64,000 nt of DNA from Bretschneidera sinensis. Its lineage: Eukaryota; Streptophyta; Magnoliopsida; Brassicales; Akaniaceae. Below, one piece after another: positions 44,502-54,475 of the stretch (positions are counted from its first letter, which is position 1; each line of letters opens with the position of its first letter). A program made the translations under genes and the position numbers. The DNA is taken from NCBI GenBank assembly GCA_023935145.1, contig CM043699.1:125501036-125565035 (forward strand), given 5' to 3'. The notes beneath the pieces are model-generated. The model worked only from the letters and a program-made list of their open reading frames with translations, did no database searches and was not told where the DNA came from.

Positions 44502-46042
44502 AAGATGAAGATTGATTTTACTTGCCTTAGATTCTCTAGGATTTCATTCTTTGGATCCAGAGTTTGCTTGCTTGATTTTAAAGCTTGAGGGAATAGTACC
44601 TTAACAGGACTCTTTATCACCTCATGTTCCTTGGGCAGCTCAGCATCACTACTTACTTGACCCTTTTCCACATCCTCTAATTTGTTCGTTGTTGGGATGT
44701 GTAATGAGTTACCACTTCGTGTCATAATGGCATTCGCATCATTCAGATTCTTTTGCACCATGTGTTGACCATGGGGTATAGACTGAGCTTGAAAAGGGAA
44801 CTTACCTCGCTCATTCACACTCAAGGAGCTCATCACTTTGGATATTTGACTCTTTATCTTCTTATTTTCTTCAACAACTTGCTTAATCAAAGATTTACAT
44901 TTTTGGTTAATCTTACCCTGTGCCTTAATAAAAGCATGCAAAGTGTCTTCTAAAGGACTCCTAGAAGATAAAGGTGCATAATATGGTGCAGGATATGATT
45001 TAGGGGGTTGTGCAGGCGACTGGTTTTCAGACTTCTAGCTAAAATTGGGGTGATTGCGCCACCCCAGATTATAGCTATCAGAGAAAGGTGAAGAAGGCTT
45101 CTTGTACATACCTAAGGCATTACATTGTTCCTCATACATCCCTCTCATCTCAGCAAATGTGGGACATTATTGAGCGAGATGATCTACCCCGCCACACATA
45201 AAACATGGTCCAAAAGATTCTGCATGATTAGCCACGTGTGTTGGCTTTAAGTCCTTAGCCTTTAACATATCTAGCTCCCTAATGAGCATCTCGACCTTAG
45301 CCTTTAGGTTATCCTCTTCTCTGAGATGGTAAATTCCACCACCACTTAGGTTTACTGTAGGATGTGACCTATCTGTGCTCTCAGTAGCACTAGGTCTAGT
45401 CCAAGTGTAAGCTTTTTCATCAAGCTCATTGAGGTATTCTATGGCCTCATCAGGATCTTTCTATAAGAACTCACCATTACAAATCATCTCCACAAATTGG
45501 CGCTCCCTAGGTGTAAGTCCCTCATAAAAATAGCTCACTAAGTGCCAATTCTCATACCCATGGTAAGGACACATACTTAACAACTCCATAAATCTCCCCC
45601 ACGACTGATACAAAGTCTCACTGTCCTTTTGTGCAAATATGGAGATTTGCCTTTTTAAAGTGTTGGTCTTATGTTGGGGAAAGTATTTATTAAAGAAAAC
45701 CTGAGTCATCTCATTCCATGACCCAATAGATCGTGGTCTCAGTGAGTATAGCCAACTCTTAGCTCAATCCTTCAAAGAGAAAGGAAAGAACTTAAGTCTC
45801 ACAATGTCATCAATTGCATTTTCACTATGAAAAGTCGCAACTACTTCCTCAAATTCCCTAACTTGCACATATGGGTTTTCATTTTCCAAGCCATGGAGCG
45901 TAGGGAGTAACTGTATCATCCTTGTTTTAAAATCCAGTTGGTGAGTATTATCTAGAAACATGATGCATGATGGTGTGGCTATGCGTGTAGGGTGGAGGTA
46001 ATCCTGAAGGGTCCTAGTGGGTTGATCTCCGTGTTCACTCAT
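44492..46042 (-). pseudogene. gag: Element J gag, broken
   Basis: The minus-strand ATG at 46042 starts MSEHGDQPTRTLQDYLHP. The capsid part follows with FKTRMIQLLPTLHGLENENP and a stop at 45764, then MTQVFFNKYFPQHKTNTLKR and YFYEGLTPRERQFVEM, again with a stop. The zinc knuckle CFMCGGVDHLAQ has a stop before the last cysteine (about 45170). The C-terminal frame at 44941-44492 includes SVNERGKFPFQAQ and the TRSGNSLH motif. It is a full-length family Gag by content and lies 260 bp after the PBS. The Gag N-terminus missing from B can be inferred from it. Confidence 0.87.
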
Positions 46043-46302
46043 TTCTACAGGACTAGATGGATTGTCAAATAAAATATTTAAAAAGTTTGATTATGACTCT
46101 AGCAGAGGCTTACAAGTAAATCTACCCAAGGCGTCTCTATATCTGTGCATGCAAGGTAACAAAATAATAAAAATAAAAAAAATACTATAAAAAAGAAGAA
46201 GGGAAAAAGAAAAAAATAATGCAGCAAGCTTAAAGAAAGAATGAAGTTACCACCTTTACAAACTGCTAAAAAGAAAAACTATCTAGTAATTCTTCTACCG
46301 TC

Positions 46303-46320
46303 TACTCGGCAATGGCACCA
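46303..46320 (-). other. Primer binding site of J (decayed tRNA-Asp site)
   Basis: The minus strand reads TGGTGCCATTGCCGAGTA, a decayed form of the tRNA-Asp site TGGCGCCGTTGCCGGGGA. It lies five bases after the end of the 5' LTR (TAATCA at 46326). Confidence 0.85.
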
Positions 46321-46325
46321 AAATT

Positions 46326-48070
46326 TGATTACACCCAAAGAATAATGTGGTAGTTGTAGCACAGCTTTGGGGTGTCGATTTCACAAAGAGACTAAAGAAA
46401 AATATTAAATGATTAATGGAGAACAAAGATTAATTTTTAAATGCAAATTAAAGTGAAGTAAAGTGACTAATGGAGAAAGTACTCAAATTTGACAAACAGT
46501 AAAGCGTCAAGAATCCCTTGCACAAATCTGGTATGTTAATTATTCTTAATTCATTGAATAACTCAATAGGGAACTTAATTCCCAAAATTCCCAATTGGAA
46601 GGTGTAGATTTATAAACCAAGATTAAACCAAATGTAACCCTTTGAAAAATCATTCACCACTTTTAAAATACATAAATTATTATCACTATTGAGAAAATCC
46701 AACGACGACACTATACTCAAAAAGCGATATTGTAGCAAAGAATTAAATCAATATAGATAAATAATTGATCCAAACATAATCAAAGAGCTAATCCATTCAA
46801 TACAGAAAGCGTGACTGAATCCATAAAAAAAAAAAAAAAAAATTCTATGATTATTCAGAGAAGAAAACATCCCCAATGAATTGAAAATGATAAAACAAAA
46901 GAGTTTTAGTAATTAAAAATCAAATACATAAATTAAAAAATAAAAAAATACCATCTACTGTGCAAATTCATCCATAGCTCTACTTGACAATTTAGTTACT
47001 CATAAATATAATTGACAACAAAAATCTCAAGGGAAAAATTAGAGCAAACATTAAAGTGCTAAACTTTAAACTTTAAAACTTAAAAGAAATAAATTAAAAC
47101 CAACAATACATCGAGAGAGAAATTCCGCCCACAGCTGCTGTGCGGTGTTTCCCCTTATTGGTAGCAAAATCCTCCAGATTGCACCCCTTGGTAGCAAAGC
47201 CTCCGAGATTGCACACCCTTTTGATTAAGTGAAATAAGGCTTTTATAGGGGAACTCCATGAGTGCAATGTGTTTCCAATCCGATGTGGGATGTGGGATGT
47301 AAAATGTGTTTCCAACCGATGTGGGATATGGGATTTAAGCCTTCACATGCCCTTCAAAACTTCTACCCACACTGAAATCATGCACAGCCTGACATTTGTC
47401 TACTAAAACTGCCATAACTTTCTCTAGAAAAATCATATTTATGAGCCGTAAAATTCTGCAAAAAATAAACATCTGAATCTTTTAAATGTATATGGCTCAT
47501 CTCCTGCTTCTTCCTGAATCATTACAGTTTAATCCGCAAAAATCACTTCTGCCACACTGAAATCACGCACAGCCTGGCCTTTGTCTACTAAAACTGCCAT
47601 AACTTTCTCTAGAAAAATCATATTTACGAGCTATAAAATTCTCCAGAAAATAGATATCTAGATCTTTCCAAGCATGTATGTCTCATCTCTTGGTTCTTCG
47701 TGAATCAATACAGTTTAATCCGCAAAAATGACTGATTTGTACAGGAAATTCTGACAATTTAGTGAAACTCCTTTCCAAGTGCTTGTAAACCTGTAAAACA
47801 ACGATAAACAACTTAAAGTAACAAATTCCTAAGCTAAACATATAAATAAATACTTGAGCACTGTTGTGCTCAATCACAGGTCTCCTGTGCTCGATCGCAA
47901 TAGCAGATTCCAGTTTTTGCATTTTTTTACATTAAATCCCCAATTTCCTTTACAGTCCTATAAAACATTAAAAATCATAGAACTAATACCAAATATCATA
48001 TTAGGACACAACTAAAGAATTAACAAATGTAAATTAAGGGGCCAAAATATGCAATATTTGACACTCATCA
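46326..48070 (-). repeat. 5' LTR of J
   Basis: On the minus strand the LTR starts TGATGAGTGTCAAATATTGC at 48070 and ends GGTGTAATCA at 46326. U3 has a decayed CGATCG-type pair (about 47867-47900) and two tandem copies of the 185-bp unit (starting at 47371 and 47556 in + coordinates). It also has two ATCCCACATCG boxes (47281-47291 and about 47316-47326) and a TATA box (TATAAAA, 47247-47241). An A-run of 18 lies at about 46827. Confidence 0.88.
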
Positions 48071-48711
48071 TGACTATTGCTTACTTGTCAAAAGTTTGAC
48101 CTCACAGAATCTGTTAAATCATAATGGAGCAGGGGAATTATCATGATGCCCTTCATTAAATTAAACCTGTTGACCCTAATTCGTATTCTCTCTCATCTCA
48201 CTCTCTCTTCCATACACACAGACGTGATTAGATACCAGTTTTTACAATTTACGAACCCAAAATCCCAAATTTCTAACCCGTTTGAGATCGTTGTCATTTT
48301 TCCCAAACGTTAGTCTACATCAACCAAATCCTTTTAATGTTCAGTGTTGAAGTTCAAATAGTGGTGAATAGTATTACATTTATTTTTGCTTAATTTCAAC
48401 TCTCTTGTCACTAATAATTTAGTTCATTTTTGCCGAATTTCTTACCCATTTCAGATCATTGGAATTTTCCCTAAATTCATTACCTGTTCACTGTCATTAT
48501 CGAATCTATTTGAAGTTTAGTGTTGTAGTGCAAACAGTGGTGAGTTGCATTGCATCTATTTTCATTTAATTTCACTTTGTTGTGATTGCGAAAACAGTAA
48601 TCCTTATTTTGAAAACCAGTTTTGCATTTTGAGACTGTGAATTATAAACCCTAATTTGCTTTTACAAGACATAATGTAAGGCGAATTAAAGTTTTTTTTT
48701 TTTACATCGAG
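48071..48711 (+). other. Element K, 5' non-coding part right of J
   Basis: The sequence continues from 38298. It contains a CT-rich leader (about 48186-48225) and T-rich runs. Two related segments repeat the phrase TTTGAAGTTTAGTGTTG or TTCAGTGTTGAAGTTC near 48338 and 48510. No gene is seen before the first ORF of the transposase. Confidence 0.5.
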
Positions 48712-50260
48712 GATGATATAGACCCCAGTGGTGATATGTATGGGGACTCTGGAAGCTACCTCTACCTTGATTTTCTGGAGGACATCTTTAGTAATTTCAC
48801 TATGAAGTCAATGATTTTGAAGATCACATCAAGTGCTGGTGGACTTATAGAATCTGATGGTGATCTGCAAGACATGTTTAAATATTATAGAGATATTGGT
48901 TTACACTTTTTATACAAAAAATAAGTACCAAAGTTAGGCCCTATTGCAGTTATGGGTGAAGCTAATTTTGTTGGACTTAAATTTGACATACTAATTAATA
49001 TAGATGACTATGATGAAATTGACATTGAAAATAGTCATGGAAATTTAGGGTTTGACACTAATCTGGGTGATGGTGAAATTGATCAAAAACACTAATGCAA
49101 ATGTAGGGGTTAAAAACTAATATAGGTGATGTGAAATTGATTAAAATAATCATAAAAATGGTTATGATGTTGGTGGTGGGACCACTGGGGGTGTAAAAAT
49201 TGAATGGTTTGGTGATGATGAACTTTTTAGGGCATATGAGAGTCTACACTCTAATAGAAAAAAATGGGTGAAGGTGTGGGGACTACTGCTGGTGAGAATA
49301 ATGGAAATGGAGATATTAAATGTGGGGGAAGGGATGGAGTAGAAAATGAGAGGTTGAAAATAGGGAGACCAATGATGGAGTAGATATTGAAAAAAGTGAA
49401 GAAGTTAAAGATAAGGGGACCACTACTGGAGTAGATATTAAAGAAAGTGAAGAAGTTGAAGATAAGAAGACTGTTGATGGAGTAGAGAATGATGGAAATG
49501 AAGAAGTTGAAGGTAGAGTGACCACTGAAGGAGTACAAAATGATGAAAATGAAGATGGTGATGGTGAGGACTATGTGGTTGATTCAGAAGATGAGAATGT
49601 GTTTTCAAAATATGATGAGGACTGGATAAAGGGTGTGGATTATGCTTCTAATGAAGATGAAGATAGAGAAAAAGATGTTAACAATGAGCCAACTTCAGGT
49701 CCTGAGCTAGATAATCTTGGCTTAGATGAGTCAAATGATGTTTATAGTGATAATGAGCTAGAAGATAGAGGTAAAACCAAAAGAACTAGGGATTTTAGGT
49801 TTACTAGGAGATTAGGTGCAAAATTGTTTAATCCTAGAGATTATGGAAAAATTGAATTTAAGATTGAACATGTATTTACTAATGTGGTCCACTTCATGGA
49901 AGTGTTAGCTGATTATGAGGTGCAAAGTGGGTACAACTTTAAGACACCCTTCAATGACACAAGGAGGGTGAGTGCAAAATGCAGAGCTGAGAACTGTCCT
50001 TGGAGAATTCTCGCATCTATGACTCCTGATGGAAGAACATTTCTAGTGAAGACATTACAAAATGAACATAGTTTCATGAGAGTTACCAAGAATCTTAATG
50101 TGAGGGTACCATGGATAGCAATGAAGTTGGCTTCACCAGATAAGGCTGATCCAACTATGAGCTACGACCTCATGAGGAATAATTTGACAGAGACATTTGG
50201 GATTCATGCAGAACAAATTCAGTAATACATGTTTAGGGAAAAAGTTGAGGAAAAAGTTAA
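48712..50260 (+). pseudogene. Element K MuDR-type transposase, N-terminal part
   Basis: The N-terminal frame (about 48712-48924) has DPSGDMYGDSGS and SDGDLQDMFKYYRDIG, ends in a stop and stays recognisable to about 49095. An acidic region of 51-bp (17-residue) repeats follows at about 49375-49545. The frame at 49518-50225 is open upstream of its first listed codon, a GTG. It holds the DNA-binding zinc domain of MuDR transposases: F-N-V-V-H-F-M-E pattern, KCRAENCPWRILASMTPDG and NEHSFMRV; the last zinc ligand, normally cysteine, is phenylalanine. It stops at 50223-50225 and the trace ends at LTR P, so the catalytic domain is missing. It would have bound the terminal repeats of K. Confidence 0.78.
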
Positions 50261-50962
50261 AGTAACGACCCATCCCGAGTGGGTCCTACTTAGAACGACT
50301 TCATTACCTTTAAGCACTGAGCACCTTGACTCATGATGCAAACATACAAATCAAACCATAATCTTAACAAACATTTCAATTCTAATAATACATAACTTTA
50401 CAAACATGAGACTTTTCAATACAGTAAACAAATTCTTAAGACTTTTACAACAGACAAAAATATAAGGAACTTTCTCCTATACAATTTAACATGAATACTT
50501 TTACAAAAGAATAGACTAAACAAGATTTAGACTCCTACACGACCCAAGAAGCGAGGATGCCATGTAAATAGACCTTACTAAGGCTCCTTTCAACTTTGAC
50601 CACAAACATCTGATGATACCTAAAATGTTAGTAAAAAAAAAATAAGTGAGCTAAAAAGCTTAGTGACAAATACTTCATTAGAAGTAATTGCTTGAAAATT
50701 AATTCATAAATTACAAATTTTGTTATATGAGTCATTATATAATTATAATTATATAATATAACTTTTATATATACTTTTGATTTATTTTTCTTATTTTTTA
50801 TCACAAGGGAAGTAACCAATATTTCAAGAATACTAGTGTTCTTAATTCATCAAATTCTCATAATTCAAAACGCATCTACACATATTAGATCAACCACTTA
50901 TGAGCAACAATCATCTCTACACCTTTCAAATCACAACAAAGCATTAACCATGCCTTTTTATC

Positions 50963-51119
50963 GGGCCAATCATATCACATACCTCTCATGGGCCAATCAC
51001 AACACACGCCCCTCTTAGATTAACTATAACACATGTCCCTCATGAGCCAATCACAACACACGCACCTCATGGGTTAACCACAACAAATGTCCCTCATGGG
51101 CCAATCAACACAATACATC
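50963..51119. repeat. 27-bp minisatellite with CCAAT in LTR P
   Basis: Six diverged units of about 27 bp each have the form GGGCCAATCACAACACACG followed by CCCTCAT-like bases. The sequence CCAATCA is kept in four of them; in two it is replaced by TTAACTA or TTAACCA. Confidence 0.85.
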
Positions 51120-52510
51120 TATGAAATGCAATACTATGCAATAAAATGCGAAATCGTTTCAGTACCCTTCATTGGCCTAATCTCATCATCACGAGGACAT
51201 CTCCCTACGTACCAGTACATTTCATATTTGAATCATAATAATCATTAAATCTTCAGAACCCCCCTTGATCTGAGTTGGGTCCTACTAATCCAAATACATT
51301 CGGTACCCTTGCACCCCTTGTGGGAAGAGACCTAGCGGCCTCACCCATCACTTGGCTCTCAATAACATACCGTTAAACAATTGTTATAATGCAAAAATGC
51401 ATTTATGATGAAATGGTTTGTAATCAATCATTCATCCATTAATAATTAAAAGAATCTAATTCTCCAAACACAACTACATCAAATCGTTCTTAACTCATAT
51501 CTTATATATTCATATTTCATATATATATATATATGTACATTTCATATAACTATATTATTGGAATTTCCATGATCATTTATGAACATATTTACGACTTTTC
51601 ATATTTTATTTTTACGTTTCATAACGCTTACTAATAATGAGGTGAAACTCACCTCGTACGTGCTCACAACTAATCTCGAACTACTCCCATAGTCTTTAAT
51701 TGTATCCACTACTTGAACCTAGGAGCGAAACAACATCTAACCCCAATTAATATCATTCAATAACAATATACTAGGAACCCCAAGGTATTTACACATTTTA
51801 TATAATATGAGTGCACTTTGCATGAAATCAAAAATCAAGAAATCGAGGTGTTAAGCCCTTTTTAAAATCATTTACTTTAAATCTCAAAAACACTTTAGTT
51901 TTCATGAATAATAAAACTTTTAAAGGTGTTTCAATCATACTTTCAAGGTATATAAACATAGAAATCAATTTGGAAATGGTTCGTACTAAAAAACTAAAGA
52001 AAAATCACTTCTTTAAAAAAAATCATCTTGACCTAGTCAACCGGTACTATAACCCAGTCGACTGAAAAAGTTCAAGAAGCATTCTACCACTTTACTCAGT
52101 CGATTAGGTACTTATATCAGTCGACTGGTACCTAGAGTTTTAGCAAAATTTCTCTATGAAAATCATCTTTTTCCCTAAAAAATCACTTTGAATCCTCATA
52201 AAATTTTGAAATCTTTTGAAACACAAGGTTTTCCTAAAGTTTTAAGATAAAACTCCACATTACCCTCGCCTAAAATCTCAAGTTAAAAGTTTCAAATCAT
52301 TAAACGTAGCACAAACCTATTTTTCTTGAAACCAAAACAATTTTTTAAAAACATTTTCTAATTCAAATTAAAAAAAAATTCAAGTCTCTGGTTTAATAAA
52401 TAAGTTTGATAATTTAAGAGTAAAGAAATATAAGAATTTATTTTGATTTTCCAAAAATCTTCCTCTCTTTTCCTTTTCTTCTTCTTTCTTCTCTTTCTCC
52501 ATATTCTTTT

Positions 52511-52529
52511 CTCTTCTTCTTCTTCTTCT

Positions 52530-52581
<52 letters not shown>

Positions 52582-52600
52582 GTGTGTGTGTGTGTATGTG
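52511..52600. repeat. Compound microsatellite (CTT)n(CT)n(TG)n
   Basis: CTT repeats are followed by about 23 CT repeats and then GTGTGTGTGTGTATGTG. On the minus strand, the sense of LTR P, this is a GA run just after the TATA-like site. It explains the low-complexity ORF at 52443-52652. Confidence 0.95.
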
Positions 52601-52947
52601 TTTCTATAGACTTTTCCAAAGAAAAAATTTGATCCTCTTCCCCTTTAAATAGCCAAACGTTCCCCTAATTTCACACGCATCCCTTAACTTTATGACTCAT
52701 TCATATTTTACCCTTCTACTCTTTAAGAACTTAAAATTTTACTTAGTTTTCTTACTACTCTTTCAAAGCTTTACAATTCTCACTAAATATGTTTTTATTT
52801 CTTAGCTCCAACTTTATTTACTTGTTTCCAAGTTCTAAAATTTAAGTATAAAATATTTAGGACTCGAAACTAAAGCGGTACACACTTTTATACGTCGAAG
52901 TGAAAACCTAAAGATTAAAATATTTCAATGAAATTTCGGGCTCTATA

Positions 52948-53714
52948 ATTCTCTTCCACTAATAAAATTTTTGCCCTCGAAATTCCTTGACTAAGGGTCC
53001 ATAGAACAACAAGATTATTATTTTCCTAAACCTGTTTTGCATTCTTGAGTGTTCTTCTCGATTTTTTTTCACCTTCATCAGAATTTGCCCTTATAAGGCT
53101 AAACTTCCTATTCGCCTTCATCTTGAATTTTCTATCTATTACTATTCATTACTGGAGTGATCTAACTCATTACTTTAACAAACTCTGTTCTAATTTACTA
53201 GAACTTCTTTCTACTTAGTAAGTGGTGTTTGCCTTTAAATTCCTCCACTAAATCTTCAATTCACCCAACTAGTACATAAATTCATATACTTTTAAGTAAA
53301 AGTATTACTTAAATTTGTCCCCTCCTTTCATCTCCCTTTTACTCTTACGTTTCAAAAACTAACTTTCTTACCACTTCACATTCCTTGCTCTTGCTCCTAT
53401 ACTTTAAAGGTCTCAAACACGGTACGACTCCTAGATACTTCTTTATTGGGTAACTTACCAACTTATCACTCTGTCCAATCCCTCAGTTAATCTTCTTCTA
53501 GGAAAGTCATACAATATTTAAGTATTGCTTTCATCATTACGCAACTCTAATTTAGTTTAGTTTGTACTTTACTCCAATTATTAGTCTTTATTTCAAGGTC
53601 TTTAATTCCACTTATGTAAGGGAAACAATCAACTGTAAATAATTCTTTCGATCATTTAAGAAATTTTTTGCATCCGATGAACAAGAGATTTCCAAACTTC
53701 TCACTTAGTATTTT
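52948..53714 (-). other. Decayed interior next to LTR P, G-poor on the + strand
   Basis: No ORF. On the + strand the bases are mostly T, A and C with very few G, so the minus strand is purine-rich, as expected of a retroelement sense strand. The start holds the Tekay/Del-type 3' end described for P. Beyond 53000 no protein motif could be recognised. The stretch is interrupted by L and goes on in the same style at 54476. Confidence 0.5.
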
Positions 53715-54475
53715 AATGAGAGCCATAAAATGCATCTTAATAGTTCTTAATCATTAGTATTTTAGGGTTGATCTAGATCTTAATTGCACTTTTATACGTT
53801 AATAACTCTAAAGTGGTATTCTTGGATCATTAACTTATTTCGATGCATTTTTAGGTAATTTAAGTTCAAAAGAGGAGAAAAAGCCATTGTTGTTTGAAGC
53901 ACAAAGACTCGAGACACACTAAAGTAAAGACATGGTTGCGGAAGGGCAAATGAAGAGAAATCAAGTTTATAGAGTGTGCGATGCGGCCAAGAATTATCCA
54001 AGCCTCGGCCTCTAGAAAGTGCATCAAAAGAGCAAGGAAGAAGCATCAAGTCAGGCCTAGGCCTGGATCAAGGTGAGCCTAGGCCTGGATCAAGCTGGGC
54101 CATGACCCACAGAAAGAGAGGAAATCAACACAATCTGAGCCACGGCCTGACCCAATCTGAGCCTAGGCGCGACCCCGATACCTTGTCTCCGAGTTATAAG
54201 TTAATTAGGGTTTTTAATGACTTTTTAAACCCTAAAACACCCTTGGGCTTTGTGATTATAAATAAACCACTTAGGGTTTGTGAAAAAGAACATCTTTTTG
54301 AGAGGCTGGAGGTCGAGGAAAACATCATGAAGGCTGCCACACTCTCCCCCCAACTAATCTCCAAGCAAGGCGAAGGGATGAATCCCTAGGTGTAGTTGTT
54401 CATATTTTCTAGTCTTGATTCATTGTAGTTTGGATTTATTATCATTAAACATTGTTATGATTTACTTTCTAATCG
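53715..54475 (+). repeat. Element L: truncated LTR of the B family
   Basis: This matches the first ~760 bp of B's 3' LTR, from AATGAGAGCCATAAAATGC to TTATGATTTACTTTCTAATC. It has GCCTAGGCCTGGATCA motifs twice (about 54055-54095), related GGCCT motifs nearby, and a TATA-like GATTATAAATAAACC at about 54258. It is cut off at about 54475; U5 is missing. No matching 3' end or target duplication was found. Confidence 0.75.

Larger units (their letters stand above)
38299..48070 (-). mobile_element. Element J: complete Athila-type element, minus strand
   Basis: A 9772-bp element with perfect TGACT target duplication (38294-38298 and 48071-48075). On the minus strand the order is 5' LTR (48070-46326), PBS (46320-46303), gag, pol, 3' tail, polypurine tract and 3' LTR (39417-38299). 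Gag and pol are of the B type at the protein level. There is no env-like ORF; the space after pol is a Tat-like 3' tail. The coding regions contain several stops and frameshifts and the RT active site is altered, so it cannot move on its own. It is inserted in the left part of Mutator-like element K. Confidence 0.93.
50262..52947 (-). repeat. LTR P, Tekay/Del-like, minus strand
   Basis: A long LTR of about 2.7 kb. On the minus strand it starts at TATAGAGCCCGAAATTTC (52947) after AATTTCGAGGGCAAAAATTT (about 52982-52963), the usual 3' end of Tekay/Del interiors. It ends GGATGGGTCGTTAC at 50262. A TATA-like TATTTAAAGG lies at about 52649-52640. A GA microsatellite lies just downstream in the transcribed sense, then GTCGAC motifs (52040-52130) and a 27-bp minisatellite (50963-51119). 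The left neighbour is the transposase of K. The right neighbour is decayed interior, so this is read as the 3' LTR. Confidence 0.72.

Noticed and set aside
49251..49538. Minus-strand ORFs of 95 and 69 codons
   Set aside because: They are the antisense of the acidic repeats of the K transposase.
52443..52652. Ser/Leu-rich ORF
   Set aside because: It is the translation of a CT/TG microsatellite.
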